Below, in pieces: positions 13,354 to 24,500 of a stretch of 64,000 nt of DNA. Position 1 is the stretch's first letter; every line of letters starts with the position of its first letter. This stretch comes from Nilaparvata lugens (Eukaryota; Arthropoda; Insecta; Hemiptera; Delphacidae). A program made the position numbers and the translations under genes. Below the pieces are notes generated by a model that had not been told where the DNA came from, did no database searches, and saw only the letters and a program-made list of their open reading frames with translations. Location of the stretch: assembly GCF_014356525.2 (NCBI RefSeq), contig NC_052507.1, positions 744,001-808,000 on the forward strand, written 5' to 3'.

Positions 13354-13519
13354 TGGTTTTTCGTTCAATATTTCGTTCAATTATCTTCTTAAATGATTTC
13401 TGTAACAGAGAATTCACACACACTTTTGTGAGGCTTATATTCATTCCTCCATCTTTTAAGTTTTTTGTATTAGTTACCGTATATGATTATCATATTACCA
13501 GGATATAAAACATATTATA

Positions 13520-13980
13520 CAGTACGTAATGATTTTCTGTAATCTATAAGACTTGTGTGAATAAGTATCTTTTGTTTTAGTGTTTTTTATTGATGTATTG
13601 CATAAAAACTTATATAATTGTACATATTCATTTATAGCTGACTCACATTCATGTAAAATTTCTGTCTCCTTTCTCTTTAGGGCTACTTGTAATATAAATA
13701 GAAATAAAAATCTCATTACCCTTTTTTGAATTATTTTATCACAACATGTTTCAACATTCAGTGTTATGAAAGTCTTCATAAAACTTGAAAATGGCATGAA
13801 TGTTAAAACATGATGTGATAAAATAATTCAAAAAAGTGTACTGAAATTTTTATTTCTATTTATATTACAAGTAGCCCTAAAGAGAAAGGAGACAGCAATT
13901 TTACATGAATGTGAGTCAGCTATAAATGAATAGACAAGGATAGCAACACAAGTGTACACGAATACTGTCATTATAATGAA
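13520..13980. repeat. Inverted repeat with AAGTAGCCCTAAAGAGAAAG arms
   Basis: Sequence around 13610-13760 is repeated in inverse orientation at about 13805-13935 (TTACAAGTAGCCCTAAAG and ACATGATGTGATAAAATAAT), giving a hairpin of ~130-bp arms. The 100-residue - strand frame at 13495-13797 lies inside one arm and has no recognisable domain, so I do not call it a gene. Confidence 0.6.
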
Positions 13981-13983
13981 AAC

Positions 13984-14822
13984 TATAAGGCTGCGCAAAG
14001 GCTAAAAATAAACTTTCTACACGTAATATTTCTCAAAGTTTTCCGATTTGTATATCATCAAGCTACGAGTATCAAAATGAAAAATTTTTCTCAGGAAAAC
14101 ATTTTTTCCGATCATTACTTTTCGAGATATGAGCGCCTGAAGTCTGAATTTTCGGGACAGAACATTCCAGATTCGGTAAGATATAAATCCATGAGATCTA
14201 GAGGATGGATTCTCCATGGTATTGTTGATCTAGTAAAATGAAAATATCAATTTTTGGAAAAGCTATTCAATTTACCAAAAATAACTCAACTAAAAGTTAT
14301 TTTTAGTAGATTGAGTAACTATCTTAAAAATCGATATTTTCCAAAGAAAATTGTTTTATTAGACCAACAATACCATGAAAAATCTATCCTTTGAATCTCA
14401 TGAATTTATCTCTTACCGAATTTGAAATGTTCTGTCCCAAAAATGTAATCTTTAGGCGCTCATATCTCAAAAAGTAATGATCAGAAAAAACTTTTTGTGT
14501 AGTTGAGAAGTTGATATTGTGGTAATTATTCATATTGAATGAAAAAGACTAAGAAATTGTCAAAAAACTACCGATTTATTGATAATAAGAAAGACCGGTT
14601 CGGTTATTACACCATTGTCAATCTCTGATGAACAGTCTTTCTTATTATCAATAAATCAGTGGTTTTTTGACAATTTCTTAGTCTTTTTCATTCAATACGA
14701 TCAGAAAAAATTTTTTTTCCTGAGAAAATGTTTCCATTTTGATAGCTTGATGATAAAAAAATCGAAAAACTTTGAAAAATATCACGAGTAGAAAGTTTAT
14801 TTTTAGCCTTTGCACAGCCTTA
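13984..14822. mobile_element. Snapback element (AAGGCTGCGCAAAGGC ends) with a nested MITE
   Basis: The left end AAGGCTGCGCAAAGGCTAAA is the inverse of the right end TTTAGCCTTTGCACAGCCTT. The arms pair over at least 250 bp and include CTCATGRRTTTATCTCTTACCGAA-type segments on both sides. The right arm is split by a second palindromic element at 14534-14696. The short frames at 14017-14217 and 14579-14791 are products of the inverted arms, not genes. Confidence 0.75.
14534..14696. mobile_element. MITE nested within the snapback element
   Basis: This 163-bp element has ~60-bp arms beginning ATTGAATGAAAAAGACTAAG and ending with the complement. It interrupts the right arm of the surrounding snapback element, so it inserted later. 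Confidence 0.75.
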
Positions 14823-15155
14823 ATATCAATGATTCACGTTCAACTAAGTCTGACAATTTTAAGTGAGTTCATTGCAGCAATATTTTCAGTTTCAATATGA
14901 TACTGCCATGCCGAAACTATTGTAACAATTACTCTTTGAAGCATTGTCTTTTCCATTTGCGTCATAGACAAATGGTTCTCCTATTGAAAAACGTATGACA
15001 AACAAGTTAATTAGATGTATTGCATTAATAAGGTAATATGATAATTCTGTCTACATGAGTACTGCGCCGGATAATAATTCAATTCTTCACAACTACTACT
15101 TCCATCTTAATTATTGTATGAGATCAAAATTTTTTCAAATTTTAAAAATATTCAT

Positions 15156-15380
15156 TACTAGCCGTCAGGCTCGCTTCGCTCGCCATATCCGTCTAGCCAG
15201 GGGGCTCCGCCCCTGGACCTCCGACTGGATTGTCCAAGAATGAGATCAGCAGGCTCGCTTCAATCGCCTGCATTTTCCATTTGAGCATTTTTATCATATG
15301 TTAGGACGATCCAGTCGGGGGTACAGACTATACGTCTGGCCAAACGGATATGGCGAGCGAAGCGAGCCTGACGGCTAGTA
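15156..15380. mobile_element. Element with TACTAGCCGTCAGGCTCGC inverted ends
   Basis: The left end TACTAGCCGTCAGGCTCGCT and the right end AGCGAGCCTGACGGCTAGTA are perfect inverse complements, and the inner CCATATCCGT/ACGGATATGG pair extends the match. The interior is GC-richer than its surroundings (GGGGCTCCGCCCCTGG). At about 15770-15835 a GAGT/CAGT tetranucleotide tract and a short (TA)n run follow and may belong to a related repeat. It is non-coding. Confidence 0.7.
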
Positions 15381-16261
15381 ATATAATATTACCAGGAATA
15401 GCTCTGATTGATGTAGCAGTGCCCAATCAATTTTTCCGCGATGAATGCATTTCAATCTTCAACTTGGTGCCAACCTAACAAAGTTAACTCAACTTGATGC
15501 CAACCTGACAAAATTATTAATTTAGTTACCAGTTAACAATACTGTTTCGAAGAGGTACTCTCTCTAGATTATAGTTCTATAGTAACGTATGGTATGGCCT
15601 TTTTTCAATTATAATGAAGAGAATTTGAAGAATATACAAACTAAAAGACGAACTTGAAATCCTTAAAAACCACCCTTAGAGTTAAAATATTGCGCCTCTA
15701 GAGGGCCAACTGAACATACCTACCAAATTTGAACGTTTTTGGTCCGGTAGATTTTTAGTTCTGCGAGTGAGTGAGTGAGTGAGTCAGTCAGTCAGTGAGT
15801 GAGTGCAATTTCGCTTTTTTATATATATATATATAGATTGTCAGGATTGATTCACAATATTGATAGCATTTATTGGGAATATACTTACATTGTTTGCATT
15901 AAAAGATTCAATTTCAAATTATTAGCTTAAGATTTAGAAACAGTTGATAAGTCTCTACTCTACAGAGCTTCACTTATGCCAGTAGCTCTTCACCTCTAGC
16001 CGTATCTTATAGATAGTTGATATAGATATTTAGAATGATAATAAAAATTATTGTGTGTAAACGGAGGGGGGTGTTTCTTCTCTTCTTGAATATTTGCTAA
16101 AGTTTACTGCTATCAAATCATCTACCGGTATTTGAATCCTTGTTTAGTTGGGAGCTTTAGCTATTCGTTCATTCAAATGCACAGATTATCATCATTAACT
16201 AATAATTGTCACCTATTCTAGCAGCTAGCAACTAAGTCAGGAACTTCAATGAAAAATACTA

Positions 16262-17003
16262 ATAAAATTTAACTCCAGGTTTATTGAAATCTAAGTAAAT
16301 AGAACGAATTAATGAAAGTCAGGTAACATGTCGAATTTTCAAACAGAACAAAGTTATTCAGCAATCGATTCAGGTCAAGAAGACATACTCAATTTTTTAA
16401 TCTATACATTTTGGGAACCTGCTAACTTGCTGCATTTAAATTTGGCCCTCGGTCATTCTATGAAATTAAATTATGAGCTTAATAAGAAAAACAACAAAAG
16501 TTCGGCACTCACCATTTCAACAATATTCAAACTTGGACTCTTCAGAAACACTCACATACGCTTTAATAGAACTCACTATACTTGAACTCACACACACAAA
16601 TAATTTCCTGATTCTACTCCTACTAACTCTATAAAATTTGGTTTCCTATTCAACTAGATAAAAATTACTGATAACTGAAAACTTAACAATTTATCCCTCT
16701 GAATGGGAAATGGGCCCAATCAGAGGACCGAGGCTCGCACACCGTTACATGTTTTCCCAGTTACGTCTCAATTCGAACTGAGGCCTTTTCACTGAAAATT
16801 ATTCCCCCTCCACGAGCGTTGAGCATAACTTCCAGTGGAAAAGCCAAAGCTGCAAAAAGGTCAATTCTCGTACAATTTTCAAATACAGTGGCTTTTTCGA
16901 CATGAAATTGAAACTGTACTTGAAAAATGCACGAAAATTGCTTTAATTTTGACAACTAAGCAACAAGTTAGCAAATTCAAACAAGACAGAGTCAATTCTC
17001 ACA
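16262..17003. repeat. Dispersed repeat E, copy 1
   Basis: About 740 bp nearly identical to 19405-20151, with a degenerate third part at about 23065-23270 and possibly a fourth near 26240-26450. It contains an 85-residue open frame (16328-16585, - counterpart 16761-16955) conserved in both copies. Conservation simply follows the DNA identity and the frame has no recognisable domain, so I do not call it a gene. Confidence 0.7.
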
Positions 17004-17134
17004 CTAAAAACGCAGGGTTCAACAAACAGTAAAAATTAAAGTTCATTCCAGTTCAAAAACCTGAAAAATAATATAAGATACACAAAAACAACTACAATAC
17101 TAGCCTCTCAATATCACGCTATTACATGTGTTTT

Positions 17135-17329
17135 ACTTTCCTTGCCCTATTACCATAGGTAAGGAAAGTATTGCTTTCCAAAAAAAAATGAGGTACCAGG
17201 AATAGCTCTGAAGTAGCAGTGCCCAATCAATTTTTCCGCGATAAATGCATTTCAATCTTCATGTTTTCTATTTCATTCCATGTTTTCTATACGTTTCAAG
17301 GTCCCCTGAGTCCAAAAACATGATTTTTT

Positions 17330-17376
<47 letters not shown>

Positions 17377-18161
17377 TGTGTGTGAACACGATAACTCCAT
17401 TCCTAATTAACCGATTGACTTGAAATTTTAAACTTAAGGTCCTTATACCATGAGGATCCGACAATAACAAATTCAATAAAATTCAATTCAAAATGGCGGA
17501 GAAAATGGTGGATAATGACTAAAAAAACATGTTTTTCACGGTTTTCTTGAATACGGCTCTAACGATTTTCTTCAAATTTATAGACTACCCTCGATAGCTA
17601 TTCATAAGCCCTATCAACTGACATGAGTCTCATTTCTGGGAAAATTGCAGGAGCTCCGTAATATTCTTGAGCAAAATGGCGGATAATTACTAAAAAACCA
17701 TGTTTTTCACGATTTTCTCAAAAATGACGACCGATTTTTTTCAAATTCATACCCTGTATAGTTATATATCAGCTCTATCAAGAAGCATGAGTCTCCTCCC
17801 TGAGAAACTAACAGGGGGTCCACCCCATCCTTGAAAAATTTACTTTGTAACCTTCTTCTCGTACTTGAGGGGTGGGTAGAGCAGTTTATTCAAAAGAACA
17901 CACGTTGATATTTTATTTGTAGAACACCTGTTTTGACAACTTAAAAAAAAATCCTCAAATTTGATAATTCAAACAAAGGAAAATGTACTCTGAAAACAAT
18001 GACAATAGTATAATCATTTTAGTAATCAATATAATCAATAGTTTTAATAAAATTATTTAGCCGCCAATCGTCATAATGTTATTCCCCTAGATCATCCTCG
18101 TTCAAGAATGAGGCTTATAGGTCAATGAGCAAGGAAAGTTGTGTGAGTGTACCAAACCAGA
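17135..18161 (-). mobile_element. CA-microsatellite element, copy 4 (inverted)
   Basis: This is the reverse orientation of the family: it begins ACTTTCCTTGCCC on the + strand and ends with the inverse of TCTGG. A (GT)n tract lies at 17332-17384. About 90 bp at 17190-17285 (GGAATAGCTCTGAAGTAGCAG onward) interrupts the conserved tail and also matches sequence near 15397-15460. Confidence 0.7.
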
Positions 18162-18359
18162 TTTTTTTCCAACTGTCCACATCTTTGTATTGTTTTGTGT
18201 TTTTGGTGAAATGAATTGCAATTGATACTCTTTCCTAGAATATGAGAATGTTAACTCACGTCCTAAAGTTATTTTAAAGAAATATCACAATCCTATTATT
18301 CAATTTATTACGTTGTGATTTTTTTAAACAGAGTTCTGTATTGAATTAAGAATGGGAAC

Positions 18360-18488
18360 AGCTGGGTTTGTCAAAAGCCTCCCATCAAAGATGATAGTTT
18401 TGTTAGGTCTACAGTAACTAACGTGCTCATACAATGTAAAGTTGTTCTGGCAATAAAGAATCTTGAATCTTGAATATTGAATCTTGAA
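18360..18488 (+). mobile_element. LINE 3' end with CTTGAAT tail repeats
   Basis: A 3'-UTR-like segment with an AATAAAGA polyadenylation-type signal ends in several CTTGAAT(A/C) heptamers, the kind of 3' microsatellite tail found on many insect LINEs. No coding sequence remains. Confidence 0.5.
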
Positions 18489-18492
18489 CTAA

Positions 18493-18671
18493 AGCTGCGT
18501 TTACACCAAAGTTATTAACAAAATGTTCATTTTTCCGGCATTATAGATTCAAAATAACTTAGCATAAAAATGATGTGCTTATGTGTTTGTCAAGTTCCGT
18601 TCAATCTAATAGAATTTATAAGGATTAAGTTATTAACATTTTGTTAATAACTTTGGTGTAAACACAGCTTA
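18493..18671. mobile_element. MITE (AAGCTGCGTTTACACC ends)
   Basis: Left end AAGCTGCGTTTACACCAAAG and right end CTTTGGTGTAAACACAGCTT are inverse complements with one mismatch, and TTATTAACAAAATGTT continues the pairing. The element is about 180 bp, flanked by TA on both sides. Confidence 0.8.
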
Positions 18672-18699
18672 ACGTAAAACTACATGGCTACCACTTAGA

Positions 18700-18798
18700 T
18701 TGGTTCTCTTTTAATTGATAGTGGTATATATTGTAGGTACCACGGTATATAGAAGAAGATCTAAATACCGTGGTTGGTACCACTATCAATCTAAAACG
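18700..18798. repeat. Short palindromic element
   Basis: TTGATAGTGGTA on the left and TACCACTATCAA on the right, with GTACCACGGTAT and ATACCGTGG inside, form a ~95-bp near-palindrome. It is non-coding. Confidence 0.65.
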
Positions 18799-18800
18799 TA

Positions 18801-18958
18801 AGGCCCGGTTGCACTAAAGCCGCTTACATTTTAACCGTGATTAACTTCACGAGTATCAATCAGAGAAGGCGTTTTTGAAAAGACGGCTTCTCCGATTGGT
18901 TCTCGTGGAATTAATCACCATTAAAATTTAATCAGCTTTTGTGTAACCGGCCCTAAGA
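18801..18958. mobile_element. MITE (GGCCCGGTTGCAC ends), copy 1
   Basis: It starts AGGCCCGGTTGCACTAAAGC and ends with the inverse TGTGTAACCGGCCCT. The interior has two facing copies of TTAACTTCACGAG/CTCGTGGAATTAA. Other members of this family in the window are at 30503-30645 (diverged) and 32351-32452 (short). Confidence 0.75.
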
Positions 18959-18967
18959 CTATCTAAA

Positions 18968-19400
18968 TCAAAGATAGATAGATAGATAGATGAATGACTT
19001 TTATTTACACTTTACAATAAAAGTGATGTGGGCGAAATTGAAGAAATAAGAGCCCTCTCTTCCATCTAGCCCACACAAAATGAAACCTTAATCTCAAATA
19101 AATAAATAAATAATAAATCCTATGTATATCTTAAATAAATATATAAGATAAATAGTACCCATGTTTAATAGTCAACAACCATTCCAGAAACCTGTCCTTT
19201 TACTCCATATATTTTCTCAAAACGAGAGAAGATAATCTGCAGATGGAATTAAATAGAGAATGCATTTATTCAAATGCTAATTAATTTATAATTATTATTA
19301 TTTAACGAAAATCCTAAATGAATGCTGCAAATCACCCCGAAGACTTTTGCTACTGCAGACGTTGACAACAGGGTTAACAGCTAGATGGAAATTCGATGAG
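18968..19400. other. Repeat remnants without a gene
   Basis: The stretch begins with a short GATA tetranucleotide run (18973-18994). A segment like the inverted 3' end of a LINE follows (about 18990-19170, AATGACTTTTATTTACAC reading outward), then AT-rich sequence. It ends in a half copy of the AAATGCTG-ended MITE next to repeat E. Confidence 0.45.
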
Positions 19401-19404
19401 AACT

Positions 19405-20151
19405 ACTAATAAAATTTAACTTCAGGTTTATTGAAATCTAAGTAAATAGAACGAATTAATAAAAGTCAGGTAACATGTCGAATTTTCAAACAGAACAAAG
19501 TTATTCAGCAATCGATTCAGGTCAAGAAGACATACTCAATTTTTTAATCTATACATTTTGGGAACCTGCTAACTTGCTGCATTTAAATTTGGCCCTCGGT
19601 CATTCTATGAAATTAAATTATGAGCTTAATAAGAAAAACAAAAAAAGTTCGGCACTCACCATTTCAACAATATTCAAACTTGGACTCTTCAGAAACACTC
19701 ACATAAGCTTTAATAGAACTCACTATACTTGAACTCACACGCACAAATAATTTCCTGATTCTACTCCTACTAACTCCATAAAATTTGGTTTCCTATTCAA
19801 CTAGATAAAAATTACTGATAACTGAAAACTTAACAATTTATCCCTCTGAATGGGAAATGGGCCCAATCAGAGGACCGAGGCTCGCACACCGTTACATGTT
19901 TTCCCAGTTACGTCTCAATTCGAACTGAGGCCTTTTCACTGAAAATTATTCCCCCTCCACGAGCGTTGAGCATAACTACCAGTGGAAAAGCCAAAGCTGC
20001 AAAAAGGTCAATTCTCGTACAATTTTCAAATACAGTGGCTTTTTGGACATGAAATTGAAACTGTACTTGAAAAATGCACGAAAATTGCTTTAATTTTGAC
20101 AACTAAGCAACAAGTTAGCAAAATTTAAACAAGACAGAGTCAATTCTCACA
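19405..20151. repeat. Dispersed repeat E, copy 2
   Basis: Near-identical to 16262-17003 over its full length, with single-base differences and one single-base indel. After it comes a ~130-bp segment (20151-20283, AATTCGTGAATTTTTCACAG onward) that recurs at 24373-24500 in another sequence context, so larger composite repeats are present. Confidence 0.7.
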
Positions 20152-20283
20152 CGGGATAATTCGTGAATTTTTCACAGGGAAAACCAGCAAATAATATTTG
20201 CTATTAAAGGAGACAGGTCTCTAGGAATTTTAGAAAGGATTCGCGGGTCTGAAAAACCGCGACCGGGACGATCTTGAATCTGG

Positions 20284-20760
20284 TGTAATAGGTGGGGGTA
20301 TTTATATAACTAATACCCCACCCCTGTCATTGTTGTAACGGGTGGGAGGCCAGGGACTTTGTTAGCACCCTATTTTGGAACAAAAAAAAAATAGATAATG
20401 ATTGCTTTTAAAATCTCTTCTTGAATAAACTTGTTCAAAATTATTTGAATCCACGGTTGGGAGCTTTGGATGGATTCGTTCATGCAAATGCCAAGATCTT
20501 CACTATTGTATAACAACACCTCTTCCAGAAACAAGTGCCAGGTGTAAAATAAAAGATTTTGTATAAATGCTACTGACATTAATTTATTAGTTTAATTATA
20601 CAATTATCGGTCATCTTTGAAATTCCGTTACATCGAATTATAATATTCACTGTAATCAATCCGGTTATTTATACAATTACTTGTTTCAATATTACAGCAT
20701 TAAAAAAATTAATTTCAAATAATATTTCTCAAATTACTACTTTATCGCATTCATTCATAA
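20284..20760. repeat. LTR-like direct repeat, left copy
   Basis: A ~477-bp block beginning TGTAATAGGTGGGGGTATTT recurs at 22568-23060. It contains a TATA-like TATTTATATAAC near its start, ACCCCTGTCATT, and GGGAGCTTTGGATGG. The two copies flank ~1.8 kb of AT-rich DNA with no gag, pol or env frame. This arrangement could be a non-autonomous LTR element, but I see no primer-binding site and no target duplication. Confidence 0.45.
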
Positions 20761-22567
20761 TTTTTCAACATTGAATGTAATTGGGATGTGCCTGTCCCAG
20801 AAATAAATACCAACACTAGCTCAAAATAGAAATGACCGGGCCCTTCAAAAACATTAATTAATCTCAAATTATTCACTTCTCCACACAAAACAACAATATC
20901 ACAACGCATATCTATTTCCTAAAACTTTAAATAATTTCCCAATTCATTATCGAATGCAATTTCAATTCGTTATCTTGTTTCAATTAGTATCAAAATAAAT
21001 AGCAATTATTCTATCTCTGTAGATCAAAACAATTCGCTACCTTGGTTTGACAAGGTTCTAACTAAAAAAATCATCAAAATTCAGGTTTTTTGCCTACTTT
21101 GTCTGCCAGCTTGCATTTTCAAAGTAACATTTCATTTCCATATTCATTTGATTGACTACTACGCTTTCAACTAATTTTCTGTTTGTCTATACATCTGTTT
21201 ATTCCATATTCCTCTCCACTTTCCTCTTATTCTTCTTTTGTTTCATCTCTACTTTCGTTTCTCTCTAGCCTTGACAAAATATTATAATAATCACTATTTA
21301 CTGTTTTACTCTAATTTTCATTGTTCTCATCGCACAGTCCAAGGAGTATTTTCTTCTCTTTCCAACCGTTACTTTCTCTCTCATTCTCACTCACACTTGT
21401 TGATCTTTTTTGTCTCTAATGCACAATATACGGATTCTCTTTCCCATCAAATCAACTATCTCTCTCACTCTTTATCAGGTCAGTTAACTATTCCCAGCCT
21501 TGGCCGCTAGAATAATAACTCATCCATAGAATAAAATTTAATTATTCTAAACTCTTATATACTTCTTATTGATGGCCAATTTCACTATCGCCCTCATAAG
21601 AGCCAGCATAGTCGAAAATGCCTACAATCAAGAACTTCTAAAAGTGGATACCCGATCATAACACCAGTTCACCTCACTGTGTTATCTCTCTCTCATTGAA
21701 TTTCCTGAATCCAAGTCTCGCTCTCAGTCCCACTGAGCAATAAAAAAATCATCTAACTGCATTTTACCTTATTTACCGATTTCTGCCCAGAATAAACCGA
21801 AATGCTCAAAATACAACCTTCTCGATCCAGCCATATAGTGAGTATCCAGTTCAAACGGGCGGAAATAAAACCATTCTTTCATCATTGCTCTTCCATATAT
21901 CAATTCTCAATCTCTCGCAAAATAACCGGTTTTACTCTAAATACAACTATATCTGTTTATATCAACTTCATTCCTCCTTGGACTCTCTCATAAAACATAA
22001 TTTTTTAGAAATTTCCACGCAACATTTTCAATAACAGAATATAATCAATCAAATTCGAAAAAATATTACATTACCAAGTTTTCAATCCAACAAAAATTAT
22101 TTCTGTCTTTCAAACAATACATTCTACATTCTATCAGTCTGGTGCGATGTTGTCAGCTTTTGCAGTCAACGGAGAACTCATATTACACATTTCAATTCCA
22201 TTGTTCTAGATCTTGAATCGAATTTCACCCAGCAATATTCTCAAGAACGGAGTAATGATTTCTATCTACATAAAACGTTCAACTACAATATAATTTTGAT
22301 TTAATTTTCCAATTCCAAAACTCCTTTCAAGAAAAATTAACACTCTTCACCTCAAAAATATTTTACAGTACTTCTCACATTTATAACAAGGTCATGCTAT
22401 TACAATAAAATTTTAAACTCTATGTTCCTGCTCGTGTTGCTGAGAAATTAAACATTTCGAAACAGGCTGTTTTCTCGATACTTCTTATCAATCCTCAAAG
22501 CTACTGACTCCTATGGCATTTGGATGTTTGTCATTTTTGCAGACAAACCCCACACACATGACAACAT
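20761..22567. other. AT-rich interior between LTR-like repeats
   Basis: No convincing gene. The short frames at 21238-21510 and 21802-21993 are low-complexity Ser/Leu/His-rich translations with no domain. Confidence 0.5.
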
Positions 22568-23060
22568 TGTAATAGGTGGGGGTATTTATATAACCAATAC
22601 CCCACCCCTGTCATTATTGTAACGGGTGGGAGGCCAGGGACTTTGTTAGCACCCTATTTTGGAACAAAAAAAATAGTTAATGATTGCTTTTAAAATCTCT
22701 TCTTAACTATAAACTTGTTCAAATTATTTGAATCCACGGTTGGGAGCTTTGGATGGATTCGTTCATGCAAATGCCAAGATCTTCACTATTGTATAACAAA
22801 CACCTGTTCCAGAAACAAGTAACTTATCACGAGCCAGGAACGTAAAATAAAAGATTTTGTATAGATGCTACTGACATTAATTTATTAGTTGAATTATACA
22901 ATTATCGGTCATCTTTGAAATTCTGTTACATCGAATTATAATATTCACTGTAATCAATCCGGTTATTTATACAATTGCTTGTTTCAATATTACAACATTA
23001 AAAAAAATTAATTTCAAATAATATTTCTCAATTTACTACTTTATCGCAATTATTCATAAT
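22568..23060. repeat. LTR-like direct repeat, right copy
   Basis: Matches 20284-20760 with small indels, including 16 bp extra after TAACAAACACCTGTTCCAG. A degenerate part of repeat E follows directly. Confidence 0.45.
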
Positions 23061-23279
23061 TGATATTTAGTCAAGAATTTGCTAACTCACTCTACAATAA
23101 ATTTAGGGCCTCGGTCAATTTATCTGGTCAATCTATTTGAGCTTAATAAAATAATTTTGGCACTCACCATTGAATTGAAAATTTAACAAATAAATCGGCA
23201 CTCACAATCACTCACGCTTACATTTCAACTACGGTTACAGTACTATATTTCAGACTACATGCTTTTAATTTATACTATT

Positions 23280-24500
23280 AGGATGGCCTATTCCACCCTC
23301 TAGGTTTCCTAATAATTGCGAAGTATTGCTACAACGCGGACTAGCTACAGTCGGATATGGGTCGGGGTCAGTAGCCGTACAGACAGGTGGAGATACCGGA
23401 CCTACACTTCTCCCTCTATCCTGATTCTTTACCCTCTGCTTCTTTCGCGAGAATTTTACTTTCAGGGGAAGAGTGTTTGCCCGTGCCGTTGCTGGCCGAT
23501 TCGGCCCTCGGCCTTTGGAATACAGGGTGGGTTTTAAGGGATATTAAGATAACCCTACACAAGGAGACGGATCTGACTATCAGATCCCTACCAATAATTC
23601 TATTTATAAAGGTAGTACGCAATCTGAGCCAACTGCGAATTGACGGCGAGCAAGCTGTACCTGCAAGCCCGGGATGTGGTTTTTCTATGGGGTTTAAGGT
23701 GAGAGCTATGGGGTAAAGGTATGACGGAACTATGGAGTTATAAGATGTAGTTAAATAGGGCACGGTATAGGGTATAGGGAACAGAGAATCAATAATAAGA
23801 TTATTATTCTCTACAGCAAATAAATATCTGCTCAATAATCCGCAATCTGAGAATTGTGCTCTAGCTCTCAGCAAGCTGGACCTGCTAGCTAAATACAGTA
23901 TATCAATTTCAATTATGTGGTAATTAAAGTTTAGAGGATAAGGTTTCGGGTGTCGGATTTCTGAATCGCGAGCCTGCAGCTGCGAAAGGATTTTCAGCAA
24001 TTCTGAAACTGCTAAACAGGATTTCCGCGCTAATCTGATGACTGCGCGCCGGTTATTAAGGGCCAATCTGTGACTGCCCTTAAGGGTATGGGAATCACTC
24101 TCAATCGTCCGAAACGCTTTTAAATTAATAGTCAGTATGTCGACTATTATGAGAGGATAGAAAAGATTTTTCACAGACACAGTCTGTAGAATAATATCGG
24201 GAAGACAACAGTCTGTCGTTGTCAGGGTCGGAAAGGATTTTTCCAGGATTTTCCACAAGGAAAATATCGAGTCAGAGACTCCTAATTCAGGAAAAGATTT
24301 CAATAGACTTTTCCAAGTAATTGCCAGTCTAAGGACTACCAAAAGATCGATCTCTAATTTGCAACTGAGATCACGGGAAAATTCGTGAATTTTCCACAGG
24401 TAAAGCCAGCAAATAATATTTGCTATTAAAGAATACAGGTTTCTAAGAATTTTAGAAAGGATTCGCGGGTCTGAAAACCCGCGACTAGGACGATCTCGAA
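23280..24500. other. GC-richer repeat-like block, no gene called
   Basis: Composition differs from the AT-rich surroundings. It contains repeated CAAGCTG(T/G)ACCTGC motifs that also occur in the following duplicated block. A 308-residue - strand frame covers 23416-24342, but its translation has no recognisable domain, is rich in Leu/Ser/Arg, and the same repeat motifs continue beyond it. I regard it as a chance frame in repeat DNA. Confidence 0.4.

Larger units (their letters stand above)
7303..13513. repeat. ~3 kb direct tandem duplication
   Basis: Copy 1 is about 7303-10312 and copy 2 about 10313-13513. The units start ATTTTGGATGCAGG and end GGATATAAAACATATT, and are very similar throughout. 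Each unit carries a CA-element, two MITE family 1 copies, a long hairpin and a Pal-type MITE. Copy 2 is ~190 bp longer: it has ~168 bp at about 12616-12783 and 22 bp near 13311-13332 that copy 1 lacks. The open frame at 12514-12741 reads partly into the 168-bp segment and is not convincing as a gene. Confidence 0.85.

Noticed and set aside
16328..16585. 85-residue frame conserved in two copies (also 19475-19732)
   Set aside because: Conservation equals that of the whole duplicated repeat, and there is no domain.
23416..24342. 308-residue - strand frame
   Set aside because: No domain, no start context, and built on motifs repeated elsewhere in non-coding copies.
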